Source: a virus. From it: a DNA stretch of 33,929 bases. The stretch is from the IMG/VR virus record IMGVR_UViG_3300030329_003491, positions 1-33,929 of that record. One strand, written 5' to 3'. Shown piece by piece: positions 8,333 through 15,747 of the stretch (the stretch's first letter is position 1; the number at the start of each line of letters is the position of its first letter). A model generated the notes under the pieces. It had not been told where the DNA came from and ran no database searches. It saw only the letters and a program-made list of their open reading frames with translations. The position numbers were made by a program, and so were the translations under genes.

Positions 8333-8510
8333 TCAAATGAGATTCACAGATGCCGATCTACAAAATCTATGGATGATAAATCCGCTGGCAAGCGAGCAAT
8401 TAAAAACGATTGTATTAACTAGGATTAATAAAGAATTACAGGAAGAAAAAAAATGCACCTGTAATGGAAAGGTGTCTGAAAAAGAATTGGAAGCTGTAAC
8501 GGAGAGTTAA
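8325..8510 (+). CDS. Small hypothetical protein with CxC motif
   Basis: A 61-residue product. The ATG at 8325 was chosen because GGGAG lies 8 nt upstream. It is mostly helical and ends with a KKCTCNGKVSEKELEA segment. It overlaps the membrane protein gene by 8 nt. The function is unknown; small proteins of this type before a distal tail gene are common. Confidence 0.55.
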   Translation: MDNQMRFTDADLQNLWMINPLASEQLKTIVLTRINKELQEEKKCTCNGKVSEKELEAVTES

Positions 8511-10058
8511 TTGGCTAAAGCTACGATCGGAGTTCTTGTTGATTGGGATAATGACGGCAATTATGGTAATGCACATTCGGACATTACTAGTGATGTCATT
8601 GATGTTTCATGGTCCAGAGGTAGGGATTATGCTAGCCAATTGTCAGGCAATTCGGTATCAGGAAAATTAACAGCCGTAATACATAACACATCAGGTAAAT
8701 ATTCACCGAATAATACCTCATCTGCTTTGACTGGAAAAATAGAACCTGGACTGCGTATAAGATTAAACGCAGGCACAGGAAGTTTCCCTTATACTTTCCC
8801 GATCCTATTTAATGATACTCCGCATTTTGTCGGTAGGCTGGAGGAAATACGACCAGAGCCTTCATCCAAGGGAGCCAAACGAGCGAAACTTGTTGCATAT
8901 GGAACTTTAGGATTTTTAAATGATTTCAAAATTGACCTTGCTACCCAAACGAGTGTTAGGACTGATCAGGCAATAGGTGCAATATTAGATGATGCTGGTT
9001 GGCCTGCAACTGATAGATCTCTCGCGACAGGTTTAACAACTCTCACTCGTTTTTGGGTAGATGGTATGAAAACGATTAACGCATTAAGGATTCCAGAGGA
9101 AACTGAAGGCGGTTTTATCAAGGAAACAAAACAGGGATATATTGCTTTTGAATCACGACATACACGACTGACAGGTGATTATCAAACTAGCCAAGCAACA
9201 TTTTCAGATGCAAGTGGAGCTAGTTTATCCTATAGGGTTCTTGACCAGATAGATCCATTGTCAACAATTGTAAATCATACAGAGGCAACAACCAGAACAT
9301 ACACAACAGGTAGTGTGGCTGTACTGTGGACACTAGGTGAAACAGGTTCAGAGAGTCCTTTACTTGCACCAGCCGAATCAAGAACATTTGAAGCGAGATA
9401 TCCAAATCCATCTTCAGGTAATAATGCAGTAGAGGTAAATGCTTGGACGACTCCAGCAAGTACAACTGATTATACAGGCAATACAGCTCATGATGGTTCT
9501 GGAACCAATATGACTTCATCATTAGCGGTGACTAATACAAAGGTCGCACAAAGGATGATTATAACTGTAACTAATAATCACACAACAGTATCGGCATATT
9601 TAACAAAGTTACAGGCTAGAGGAACACCTGTTACACAAACACAAAACACAGTAAGGGCAATAGATACTGCATCACAGACTAAATATGGTGAAAGAAAATT
9701 TGTTGCCGAAACAGAATTTATTCCCAACACATCAGAAGCTCAACAATGGTGTGAATTTCAATTAGCAATTTATGCAACACCAGTCAACATCTTAAAAATG
9801 AGTTTCATAGCTAATAATTCAGATGCACTTTTATATCAGGCTTTAATTAGAGATATATCCGATCGGATAACTGTAACGGCTACCAATGAAGCAGAACTTG
9901 GAATCAATGCTGATTTTTTTATTGAATCGGAGAGACACAAGATTGATGGAAATAAACATGAGGTGACATGGGCTTTATCTCCAGCTTCTGGAGGATACAC
10001 AAACTTTTGGGTTTTGGGAGTTAGTAAATTGAATCAAAATACAGTTTTAGGATATTAA
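8511..10058 (+). CDS. Distal tail / baseplate-like structural protein
   Basis: A 515-residue product starting at TTG, with CGGAGAG 5-6 nt upstream. The N-terminus (IGVLVDWDNDGNYGNAHSDIT, then VIDVSWSRGRDYASQLSGN) is a beta domain seen in tail proteins that ring the tail tip. The middle carries Thr/Ser-rich strands, and the C-terminus (DISDRITVTATNEAELGINAD, then IDGNKHEVTWALSPA) resembles the Dit/gpL-type tip proteins that end in 'v.w.lsp'. It probably joins the tube to the receptor-binding apparatus. Confidence 0.7.
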   Translation: MAKATIGVLVDWDNDGNYGNAHSDITSDVIDVSWSRGRDYASQLSGNSVSGKLTAVIHNTSGKYSPNNTSSALTGKIEPGLRIRLNAGTGSFPYTFPILFNDTPHFVGRLEEIRPEPSSKGAKRAKLVAYGTLGFLNDFKIDLATQTSVRTDQAIGAILDDAGWPATDRSLATGLTTLTRFWVDGMKTINALRIPEETEGGFIKETKQGYIAFESRHTRLTGDYQTSQATFSDASGASLSYRVLDQIDPLSTIVNHTEATTRTYTTGSVAVLWTLGETGSESPLLAPAESRTFEARYPNPSSGNNAVEVNAWTTPASTTDYTGNTAHDGSGTNMTSSLAVTNTKVAQRMIITVTNNHTTVSAYLTKLQARGTPVTQTQNTVRAIDTASQTKYGERKFVAETEFIPNTSEAQQWCEFQLAIYATPVNILKMSFIANNSDALLYQALIRDISDRITVTATNEAELGINADFFIESERHKIDGNKHEVTWALSPASGGYTNFWVLGVSKLNQNTVLGY

Positions 10059-10066
10059 AAAACATT

Positions 10067-10435
10067 ATGGCTTGGACAACACCAAAAACTTGGCAGAATC
10101 TTATGGTTGATGATGACCAACTCAATACACAGTTAAGAGACAATATGAATGTATTATCCACACATACTCATACAGGTGCGGCTGGGTTTGGCAGTTCATC
10201 AATCGCACCTACGGCTTTATCATCTGCATCCCAGACAATATTGACTTTTGTAGATCAGGAAGCAAATCCTAGCACAAATGGAATCTTACAAAGAAATGGA
10301 AATGATCTTGTGTATTACAACGGCTCTACTGTTTTAAATCTTACTGCTGGTGACCAAGTTGCATCGATAGCAAGTATGAGAAGTCTTGGAACAGGAGCAA
10401 CACAAGCATCGGCAGGGAATCATACACACACATAG
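10067..10435 (+). CDS. Tail-tip protein, short copy of a tandem pair
   Basis: A 122-residue product. It parallels the first ~120 residues of the next gene: MAWTTP-TW, QLRDNMNVLSTHTHTG / QIRDNFNALTAHTHGG, then ILQRNGNDLVYYNGS / RLQRNGTTLVYYNGS. It stops right after AGNHTHT, exactly where the paralogue continues AGNHNHTPTTP. Paired HTHT motifs suggest metal-bound trimeric fibres as in short tail fibre tips. It looks like a truncated duplicate or a deliberately short isoform. Confidence 0.7.
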   Translation: MAWTTPKTWQNLMVDDDQLNTQLRDNMNVLSTHTHTGAAGFGSSSIAPTALSSASQTILTFVDQEANPSTNGILQRNGNDLVYYNGSTVLNLTAGDQVASIASMRSLGTGATQASAGNHTHT

Positions 10436-10444
10436 GAGAATATC

Positions 10445-11236
10445 ATGGCATGGACTACTCCCAGAACATGGGCAGATGATGAGATTATAACAACGGCATA
10501 TATGAATGCCCAAATCAGAGATAATTTTAATGCCTTAACAGCACATACCCATGGGGGTTCTGCTGGTGATGGATCTTCGACTTTAGCAAGTGGAGTTTCT
10601 TTTACTGGTTTAGCTACTGTCACATTTGCCGATCAGAGCGGAAATCCTTCTACCACAGGAAGGCTTCAAAGAAATGGCACAACCCTTGTTTATTATAATG
10701 GCTCTGCTGTTGTGTCACTAGGTACTGCTGATGCATCTGCTGGAACGGCATCATTAAGAACCTTGGGTACTGGAGCTACAAATGCTGCGGCAGGCAATCA
10801 TAATCATACACCGACAACTCCATCCACATCAGCTTTGACAGGTTCTGATGTTACCTCGGAATCAGCGTCAAGAACTTATTATAAGAAAGGATATTCTGCT
10901 GGTAATACAATTGACGGAACATCAAAAACCGTTACACCTACATTGACTGCAAATCTTGTTATTATTTCCTGTTTTGTTGCTTCTGCTGATGGTGAATCAG
11001 CACTTGGCAAAGTATCAATTAAAGAAACAGTTGGTGGAACTGAAACCAATGTTCAGACAGGAATCACTTCAAGGTTTCAGGAAAGAGCATCAGGGTCTAC
11101 GATTTATTGTGCATATGGAGCAGATTATATCGAGCGTTCCGATCGGACTGCGGCAACCTATACATATCATATTGAAGCTGATGAAGCAGTTAATTTGTCT
11201 GCGGCTTATCTTATCGCAACTGTGGTGCAAGCATAA
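10445..11236 (+). CDS. Tail-tip / minor fibre protein, long copy of a tandem pair
   Basis: A 263-residue product with AGGAG 8 nt before ATG. Residues 1-120 are homologous to the short copy just upstream, including TAHTHGG and AGNHNHT His motifs. Residues ~125-263 add a beta domain (TLTANLVIISCFVASADG, then ATYTYHIEADEAVNLSAAYL), probably a receptor-binding or knob domain. The pair lies next to the tail tip gene, so it likely forms part of the adsorption apparatus. Confidence 0.7.
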   Translation: MAWTTPRTWADDEIITTAYMNAQIRDNFNALTAHTHGGSAGDGSSTLASGVSFTGLATVTFADQSGNPSTTGRLQRNGTTLVYYNGSAVVSLGTADASAGTASLRTLGTGATNAAAGNHNHTPTTPSTSALTGSDVTSESASRTYYKKGYSAGNTIDGTSKTVTPTLTANLVIISCFVASADGESALGKVSIKETVGGTETNVQTGITSRFQERASGSTIYCAYGADYIERSDRTAATYTYHIEADEAVNLSAAYLIATVVQA

Positions 11237-11491
11237 ATGCCAGACGATAAAAAAACAGAGGATAAGAATTCAGCCCAACTAACAGGGAGGGAATTAATCA
11301 TCCTTGTGATCTTTGCTCCTGTCGTTTTTACTTGGTTGTTCTTGGGTGCAAGGATTATCTGGAGTGCTTCAAACAATCCACAAACACTTGATTCGATTGA
11401 AGGACTTCTAACTGCGTTGGCAGTTTTGACAATTCCAGTATCAGCAGGGCTTGCAGAATTATGGAAACTAGGAGGATCTAAAGATGAATAA
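11237..11491 (+). CDS. Small membrane protein, holin candidate
   Basis: An 84-residue product starting directly after the previous stop. It has a charged N-terminus and two transmembrane segments (LIILVIFAPVVFTWLFLG at ~19-36; LLTALAVLTIPVSAGLAEL at ~57-75), then a charged C-terminus. This is the layout of a class II-type holin. No endolysin is recognisable nearby, so lysis function stays an inference. Confidence 0.6.
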   Translation: MPDDKKTEDKNSAQLTGRELIILVIFAPVVFTWLFLGARIIWSASNNPQTLDSIEGLLTALAVLTIPVSAGLAELWKLGGSKDE

Positions 11492-12416
11492 GAAATTTTG
11501 GAATAAGATTGTATTTATTATTAAAGGCAGAAAAGTAAAACTACCTACTGTTAAAACACCATCTGTTAAAACACCAGAGATGGCAAACATCAATACACCT
11601 AAGATAGGTAAATTAAAACTACCACAGTTTGCTGGATTTGATCTAAAAGGAAAGACATCAGCTATTATTTTCGCGGCCATTTTAGGCAGTACAGCCGTTT
11701 TGTCTTTAGCTATTTATTTTTCCATTGAAGGAGTAACACAGGCACCTATTTTTCCAGAGGCTGGTGTATATGATGTGGCTGGCACACAACAACTGGGCTT
11801 TGTGGAACTTACTGTAGGTGAAGAAGTAAAAGATCAAACACAAACACTACAAGTAAATATAGGTGGTTCGATTATTTCCGATCTAGTATTTAAGGATATG
11901 AATGTCGGAGCTGATAGTGGGGTTTCCTTCGCAGTCCAGGTTGATGGCACCGATGGAAGTGGAGCAAAGATATTATGCGAAAATCTTACTTTGAAAAATA
12001 TAATCGCACCATCATTAAGATTTAATAGTTCGACTGCCTATGCATTATTTGTCAGTTCAACAATTTCTGATGGATTTTCAATAACTCCGACTTTAAACTC
12101 CGATCCAGTTGATTATGTTTTTGGTTCGGACAGAGGTGCGTTGAGTGTACCTGAAGCTAGTGGTTCAGATGTTGACCGCATTGTTGTATCAACTGGAAGT
12201 TCAACATCAACAGTTGGGAATATAACATTTGAAAACATAAGATCTAAAAATCCAATCGACATCCAAGACATTTCCTGTGGCACAGTCATAATAAAAGATT
12301 TGGTTATCGGTGATGGTACTGGAATTGATAGTGCAAGTTTTGTTTTATCATCGACTGTAAAGACTAGATCTCTATCATCCGTTGGAAATACTGAACGTAA
12401 TATAAGTGTGAAATAA
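11484..12416 (+). CDS. Type II membrane-anchored beta-rich protein, unknown
   Basis: A 310-residue product. A basic N-terminus carries tandem K-x-P/T repeats (KLPTVKTPSVKTPEM, then NTPKIGKLKLP). A transmembrane segment follows at about residues 58-80 (SAIIFAAILGSTAVLSLAIY). The remainder (~230 residues) is beta-strand rich and resembles short parallel beta-helix coils (LVFKDMNVG, ILCENLTLKNI, ITFENIRSKN, VIIKDLVIGDG). It may be a membrane-tethered surface or virion protein, perhaps for host entry or superinfection exclusion. The family is not recognised. It overlaps the upstream gene by 8 nt. Confidence 0.6.
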   Translation: MNKKFWNKIVFIIKGRKVKLPTVKTPSVKTPEMANINTPKIGKLKLPQFAGFDLKGKTSAIIFAAILGSTAVLSLAIYFSIEGVTQAPIFPEAGVYDVAGTQQLGFVELTVGEEVKDQTQTLQVNIGGSIISDLVFKDMNVGADSGVSFAVQVDGTDGSGAKILCENLTLKNIIAPSLRFNSSTAYALFVSSTISDGFSITPTLNSDPVDYVFGSDRGALSVPEASGSDVDRIVVSTGSSTSTVGNITFENIRSKNPIDIQDISCGTVIIKDLVIGDGTGIDSASFVLSSTVKTRSLSSVGNTERNISVK

Positions 12417-12575
12417 ATGAATTGGTTAGGAAAATTACGACCTCAGATATTTTTGGCGATATTACTTTTAGCAGTACTAGCAATGATTGCTGTTTATAAA
12501 AATATTCCAGAAGTCGCCACGGCCACAATAGGCGGAATCATAGCACTCGGCATGAAAGTCTTGGAGAGTGAATAA
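12417..12575 (+). CDS. Small membrane protein, holin-like
   Basis: A 52-residue product directly abutting the preceding stop. A short basic N-terminus (MNWLGKLRPQ) leads to a transmembrane helix (IFLAILLLAVLAMIAVY), then a second Gly-rich hydrophobic segment (VATATIGGIIALGMKVL). It is typical of small holins or phage membrane proteins. It is the second of three consecutive tiny membrane-protein genes. Confidence 0.6.
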   Translation: MNWLGKLRPQIFLAILLLAVLAMIAVYKNIPEVATATIGGIIALGMKVLESE

Positions 12576-12671
12576 ATGAAAAAAAAATTAGCGACAACAT
12601 TAACAATCGCATTAGCAACATCAATAAGCAGTTTTCTGTTTTATAAAAAAGTTAAAAGGAGATTCGAATGA
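12576..12671 (+). CDS. 31-residue membrane peptide
   Basis: The ATG at 12576 follows the previous TAA immediately; the stop overlaps the next ATG (ATGA). The peptide is MKKKLATTLTIALATSISSF followed by a basic tail KKVKRRFE: a positively charged start, one hydrophobic helix and a basic end. It could act as a holin partner or a signal-like peptide. Gene packing supports that it is translated. Confidence 0.5.
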   Translation: MKKKLATTLTIALATSISSFLFYKKVKRRFE

Positions 12672-12877
12672 ATATCTTTAAGGTGATAAGTTTCGCAATA
12701 AAATATAAGGCGACTGCTCCATTAGCCATTAAATTCATACAGGAGATAATGGACAGCGTTGGAGATCGGAAAATAACATCACATGAACGAAAAAAAATGA
12801 TGAACGCTTTTTGGGAAGTTGTTAAACAAATACAGCAAATCCAGATTCAGACAGCTAAAACAAAAAAACCTTCATAA
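12668..12877 (+). CDS. Small helical protein, end of late operon
   Basis: A 69-residue product with AAAAGGAGA 6-8 nt before ATG. It is amphipathic and helical (FKVISFAIKYKATAPLAIKF, then KITSHERKKMMNAFWEVVKQ), with a Gln/Lys-rich tail. It is not recognised. It is the last gene of the rightward structural operon; a large hairpin follows 10 nt later. Confidence 0.6.
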   Translation: MNIFKVISFAIKYKATAPLAIKFIQEIMDSVGDRKITSHERKKMMNAFWEVVKQIQQIQIQTAKTKKPS

Positions 12878-12886
12878 GACAGAAAA

Positions 12887-12950
12887 ATAGAGGGTGGTAA
12901 AAAAACTGTTTGGTATAATAACCCACCTAGTTGATTTAACAGCCCTCTAT
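12887..12950 (-). terminator. Bidirectional hairpin H1 between converging operons
   Basis: The stem ATAGAGGG (12887-12894) with CCCTCTAT (12943-12950) lies exactly between the converging rightward late and leftward accessory genes. Read leftward, the stem is followed by TTTTTC, as in an intrinsic terminator. An alternative inner stem GGTGG/CCACC is possible. It shares stem sequence and general layout with the hairpins at 14590-14649 and 27998-28066. Confidence 0.6.
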
Positions 12951-12954
12951 AAAT

Positions 12955-13101
12955 CTATGAATTAGCTATTTTCTTCTGATCTATTACTTTAACTAATGCT
13001 TCTGACATTGTTATGTCTTTTTCAACTGCATACAGTTTGATTTTTTTAATTAGATCTACAGGAACATTTTTGATTAAAAAATCCTTAGTGTTTTTGTCCA
13101 T
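12955..13101 (-). CDS. Arc-like ribbon-helix-helix DNA-binding protein
   Basis: A 48-residue product starting at ATG 13101, overlapped with the stop of the upstream 40-residue gene (TAATG). The strand DFLIKNVPVDLIKKIKLYA followed by EKDITMSEALVKVIDQ is the classical Arc/MetJ ribbon-helix-helix plan: one strand, helix A, turn, helix B. Such proteins dimerise and bind operators through the strand pair. It probably regulates phage early or lysogeny genes. An upstream in-frame start at 13257 would lie inside a repeat element and is unlikely. Confidence 0.75.
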   Translation of the reverse strand: MDKNTKDFLIKNVPVDLIKKIKLYAVEKDITMSEALVKVIDQKKIANS

Positions 13102-13223
13102 TACGCACCTTCCTTTATTACTATTTTGTTTTTTAAACTTCTGTAAACCGAAGTATTGTGTTTCCAATTGCGTTTTGCATTGGCAAACTTTTTCGATGAA
13201 TTGTGTCGTTTTTTCTTGCCCAT
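13101..13223 (-). CDS. Small highly basic protein
   Basis: A 40-residue product, MGKKKRHNSSKKFANAKRNW onward, with AAGGAGG 8 nt before ATG. It is very rich in Lys, Arg and Asn and probably binds nucleic acid. It is translationally coupled to the Arc-like gene (TAATG). It is preceded by repeat element E1. The family is not recognised. Confidence 0.6.
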   Translation of the reverse strand: MGKKKRHNSSKKFANAKRNWKHNTSVYRSLKNKIVIKEGA

Positions 13224-13247
13224 TTTGGATAACCTCCTTATTGTTTA

Positions 13248-13311
13248 TGGTTTCCATTGACCCCAGCTTGTGGGGTTTCGGTAGGTAACCAACCTACCAT
13301 CATCAGAATGG
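13248..13311 (-). repeat. Structured repeat E1, three-way-junction element
   Basis: Read on the minus strand, CCATT and AATGG can pair as an outer stem, enclosing hairpin P2 (GGTAGG/CCTACC, loop TTGGTTA) and hairpin P3 (ACCCC/GGGGT). AAACC and a ribosome site follow. The same design occurs at 13490, 13776, 15748 and 30001. P2 changes in compensating pairs between copies (GGTAGG/CCTACC, GGTGGA/TCCACC, GGTGGG/CCCACC), which supports base pairing. Here it separates the 52-residue zinc protein gene from the basic protein gene. Confidence 0.8.
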
Positions 13312-13312
13312 G

Positions 13313-13471
13313 TTATTGATGTCTCATTGGCTGTTTCCTTATGCAAAGAATGTCATCACATTCATGGCATTTTGGGTCAGCATTTTCTCGACCGAAAAAC
13401 TTCTTATCGAAATTAATCGATACTACGATGCAATTATTGTTGTTGCAGAAAAATGTAATTTCGTTTGTCAT
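13313..13471 (-). CDS. Small putative zinc-binding protein
   Basis: A 52-residue product with AGGAGG 9 nt before ATG. It has Cys at positions 9, 14, 35, 38 and 43, with a CHEC knuckle, so zinc binding is plausible. It lies between repeat elements E2 (upstream) and E1 (downstream). It is shorter than usual gene-finder limits but the ribosome site, clean stop and context support it. The function is unknown. Confidence 0.65.
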   Translation of the reverse strand: MTNEITFFCNNNNCIVVSINFDKKFFGRENADPKCHECDDILCIRKQPMRHQ

Positions 13472-13489
13472 TTTGGATTACCTCCTATT

Positions 13490-13552
13490 TGGTTTCCATT
13501 TACCCCATTGCTGGGGTTTCGGTGGATCACCAATCCACCATCATCAGAATGG
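13490..13552 (-). repeat. Structured repeat E2
   Basis: This is a copy of the three-way-junction element: outer CCATT/AATGG, P2 GGTGGA/TCCACC with loop TTGGTGA, P3 ACCCC/GGGGT with loop AGCAAT. The P2 pair differs from E1 at two positions, both compensated on the other strand of the stem. It lies between the 67-residue zinc protein gene and the 52-residue gene. Confidence 0.8.
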
Positions 13553-13553
13553 A

Positions 13554-13757
13554 TTATTCTACGATTGTGACATGTTGAAATGGTATTTCATAAACCTCTT
13601 TACAGTCGTTACAACGAAGTAATCCGACAAGTGTTTGTCCGAGCGATCCATTAATTATAAAATCTTCTAATTCTATTTGATTTACATAATAAGTATCTGG
13701 ATGACCTTGATGGCACTTTAGTGGTTTAATAAATAATTGTTTGATTATATTGATCAT
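13554..13757 (-). CDS. Small zinc-ribbon-like protein
   Basis: A 67-residue product with AGGAGG upstream of ATG. Two metal-ligand pairs are visible: LKCHQGHPDTYYV near the start and LLRCNDCKEVYEIPF near the end. The layout suggests a zinc ribbon of the kind found in small phage regulators. It lies between repeat elements E3 and E2. No specific function can be assigned. Confidence 0.65.
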   Translation of the reverse strand: MINIIKQLFIKPLKCHQGHPDTYYVNQIELEDFIINGSLGQTLVGLLRCNDCKEVYEIPFQHVTIVE

Positions 13758-13775
13758 TTGGATTTACCTCCTATT

Positions 13776-13836
13776 TGGTTTCCATTGACCCCTGTTGGGG
13801 TTTCGGTGGGTAACCATCCCACCATCATCAGAATGG
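13776..13836 (-). repeat. Structured repeat E3
   Basis: This is a copy of the three-way-junction element with P2 GGTGGG/CCCACC (loop ATGGTTA) and a shortened P3 ACCCC/GGGGT (loop AACA). It starts 2 nt after the stop of the 116-residue gene and precedes the 67-residue gene. Confidence 0.8.
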
Positions 13837-13837
13837 T

Positions 13838-14188
13838 TTATTTAAAAAGGGCTTGTACTGTATCCAATTCAAATTTATAGTGTCTGTCAGTACCGACTTT
13901 TTCAGCTCGTACTGCCCACTTTTTATTTTCATCTAGAGAAGTGATTTTGTAGGAATGTTTCTTGAATGTAAATGTATCGCCTATGTTGAAATTTAGGTCT
14001 GATGTTTTTTCATTCTGAACAGCTAGTGGAGTAACTGTAAAAGTGAAATCACAACTGCCTTCAAAACGAATCTTTGCCTTTGTAAAACTAGCATCGCAAT
14101 TATATTTTGCAACGAGGTTTTGGATTTCTGTCTGCAATTCTACCGATAATGCTCTTGCTTCTGTTCTGCCTATATCTTTAATTTCCAT
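13838..14188 (-). CDS. Hypothetical phage protein, accessory region
   Basis: A 116-residue product. An N-terminal helix (TEARALSVELQTEIQNLVAKY) is followed by beta strands (AKIRFEGSCDFTFTVTPL) and an SH3-like C-terminal segment (FNIGDTFTFKKHSYKITSLD, then KFELDTVQALF). Phages often carry such small 'ligand-binding' folds of unknown role. It has its own upstream gap with TATA-like sequences, so it may be the first gene of a transcript running left through the three small zinc/basic genes and the Arc-like gene. Confidence 0.6.
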   Translation of the reverse strand: MEIKDIGRTEARALSVELQTEIQNLVAKYNCDASFTKAKIRFEGSCDFTFTVTPLAVQNEKTSDLNFNIGDTFTFKKHSYKITSLDENKKWAVRAEKVGTDRHYKFELDTVQALFK

Positions 14189-14245
14189 TTGGATTTAACT
14201 CCTTATATTTCCTGTTTGTTGATATAGCTATCTTAATTGGTTTTA

Positions 14246-14262
14246 GGTATAACCTATATAAC
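14246..14262 (-). promoter_or_regulatory. Promoter candidate upstream of the 116-residue gene
   Basis: On the minus strand GTTATATAGGTTATACC lies about 60-75 nt before the ATG at 14188. An exact inverted repeat AGGT-ATA-ACCT (14245-14255 on +) overlaps it and could bind a regulator. A similar TATATAAG-type block lies at the same relative place upstream of the genes at 16197 and 30248 (minus). The core promoter elements cannot be fixed without a mapped transcript start. Confidence 0.4.
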
Positions 14263-14365
14263 ATGGATAAGGACTCTGTAGGGCTATTTCCTATAGCATA
14301 TGTTTTTTAAAATAAGCCAGAAAATAGCCCTAATGTGGCTCTGATTTTGCCACAAAAAATCTGTG

Positions 14366-14560
14366 TTATTGTTGCAAATCTGTTGGGTATCTGGATACCA
14401 ATTCTTGCCTTAATTCATCAGATTTTTGTAACACTTCATCCATTGGTGCATCAGTACCTTCAACTGTACAATCGAAAGTAAATACACCTTTAACCGATCT
14501 AGAAATATTGATTCTATATCTATATGACTTTTCTGTTTTTTCTATTATTTTAGTTTCCAA
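14366..14560 (-). CDS. Small hypothetical protein, TTG start
   Basis: A 64-residue product. The TTG at 14560 was chosen because ACAGGAG lies 7 nt upstream; the longer in-frame start at 14629 would translate straight through the 14590-14649 hairpin. The protein is beta-rich (KSYRYRINISRSVKGVFTFD) with a C-terminal helix (DEVLQKSDELRQELVSRYP). The family is not recognised. It follows the DUF932 gene and the hairpin H2. Confidence 0.6.
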   Translation of the reverse strand: METKIIEKTEKSYRYRINISRSVKGVFTFDCTVEGTDAPMDEVLQKSDELRQELVSRYPTDLQQ

Positions 14561-14589
14561 TTGAGATCTCCTGTTTATTTGGTTTTTAA

Positions 14590-14649
14590 AGAGGGCTGTT
14601 TTTTTCAAATGCTGTATATTACTATTCATTTGATTTATTACAGCCCTCT
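14590..14649 (-). terminator. Long hairpin H2 with conserved loop
   Basis: A perfect 10-bp stem AGAGGGCTGT (14590-14599) with ACAGCCCTCT (14640-14649) encloses a 40-nt loop. The loop contains CTGTATATTACTATTCATT (14612-14630), identical to a 19-nt loop segment in hairpin H3 at 28025-28043. It sits between the DUF932 gene and the following small gene. Termination, attenuation or protein binding in the loop are all possible. Confidence 0.6.
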
Positions 14650-14669
14650 ATCTAAAGTGGGTTTCGTAT

Positions 14670-15716
14670 CTAGACCAGAGCAAGGGCTGAATCAAATGCC
14701 CTTGCTTTTACATCTGCTCTGCGGCCATAAAGTGCTGATGGTGAATTATCACTACCCCTTCTGTAGTCCTCTGTTTCAACAATTGCGTTGTAAACCGCCC
14801 AAGGTGTATTTGCTAGATCGGAAAATTCCTGATTGAATATATCAAGTTTTTCTTTGGCTCCAGCTTTATAAGTATCGATTCTGTTTTGCCTTTGTTGATA
14901 TTGTTCCTGTAAAGGTGCACTTTCTTTTAGGATCTTATTCCAAACTGCTTTTGGTAAATCATCCGATGTGAATCCATTTGCCAACCTTAATCTGTTTGGT
15001 TGTGATGCTTTTGGATATGCCGTATCAATGATTGCATTCACTTGTTTTTCTACCAATGTAACTGTTGTCAAACTGTTCATCGCTGTAACCACAGTCTCTT
15101 GTACTTTTTTCATTTTGGTAAAAATATCCAGATAGAACTGTGCATCTGTTTTGATATTGGATGTATGTTTAAGATTTACAGAAACCTTTGCATTTTTCAT
15201 TCCTGTTACCAATGTGTTTTGACATACAACTCTGACAGGTGTAAATGCTATTGTTAAAGCACCGCCACCATCTCTGTGGTCAGTTACTAACCAATACAAC
15301 TGATGATCTTCATTAGCAATTGTTGAGTTTCCAGCATCCAAGGTCATAAAGATTTTTTCACCTTTACCTAAAGCCCCTGCTGTTTCGACTGGAAACTTTT
15401 CAGAGATCGGATTTAACATTGTGCCTAAATCCTTTGCCTGTATTGGTGTCCATTCTTTACCAACTGTTGCTAGGACTCTGTGCTGGTCATCATCTCCGAC
15501 TGGCTCTCGTACAACTGCAAATGAATCAGTTTGTACTTCTGTGCCATCTGGCAATTTTGTGAACATTGGCATGGTTTCAATGTTAAAAAGAATATCTGCC
15601 TTTGCCATTGCATCCAAAGCATTTATCTTTTCATCCTCTGGCATTACCTGTCCTAAACCATGCCATGCTGGTTGCCTTCTTACTAAAGATCTTTCTCCGA
15701 AAATATTTGAAGCCAT
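14670..15716 (-). CDS. DUF932 phage/plasmid-like protein
   Basis: A 348-residue product with CGGAGG 8 nt before ATG. It matches the DUF932 (phage/plasmid-like TIGR03299) family by its opening RQPAWHGLGQVMPED, the VLATVGKEWTPIQAKDL block, DHRDGGGALTIAFTPVRVVCQNTL and the closing STPWAVYNAIVE-like segment with a terminal GRRADVKARAFDSAL. The family is widespread on phages and plasmids; its molecular role is not established. It is the largest gene of the leftward accessory region and is preceded by repeat element E4. Confidence 0.9.
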   Translation of the reverse strand: MASNIFGERSLVRRQPAWHGLGQVMPEDEKINALDAMAKADILFNIETMPMFTKLPDGTEVQTDSFAVVREPVGDDDQHRVLATVGKEWTPIQAKDLGTMLNPISEKFPVETAGALGKGEKIFMTLDAGNSTIANEDHQLYWLVTDHRDGGGALTIAFTPVRVVCQNTLVTGMKNAKVSVNLKHTSNIKTDAQFYLDIFTKMKKVQETVVTAMNSLTTVTLVEKQVNAIIDTAYPKASQPNRLRLANGFTSDDLPKAVWNKILKESAPLQEQYQQRQNRIDTYKAGAKEKLDIFNQEFSDLANTPWAVYNAIVETEDYRRGSDNSPSALYGRRADVKARAFDSALALV

Positions 15717-15747
15717 TTTATTACCTCCGTATTATTTTTTAGTTAAA

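Noticed and set aside
13013-13622. Rightward open frames across the accessory region (for example 13013-13288 and 13316-13622).
   Set aside because: They lie opposite well-supported leftward genes and E elements, lack ribosome sites and have no recognisable content.
13248-13836. Regularly spaced repeats E1-E3 could suggest a CRISPR array.
   Set aside because: The intervals are genes of different length with ribosome sites, not short uniform spacers, and there are no cas genes.
14612-14630. Loop sequence TATATTAC resembles the nonanucleotide nicked by Rep proteins of circular single-stranded DNA viruses.
   Set aside because: There is no HUH-type Rep gene, the nonanucleotide match is incomplete, and a lambda-like iteron origin is present at 20886-21097.
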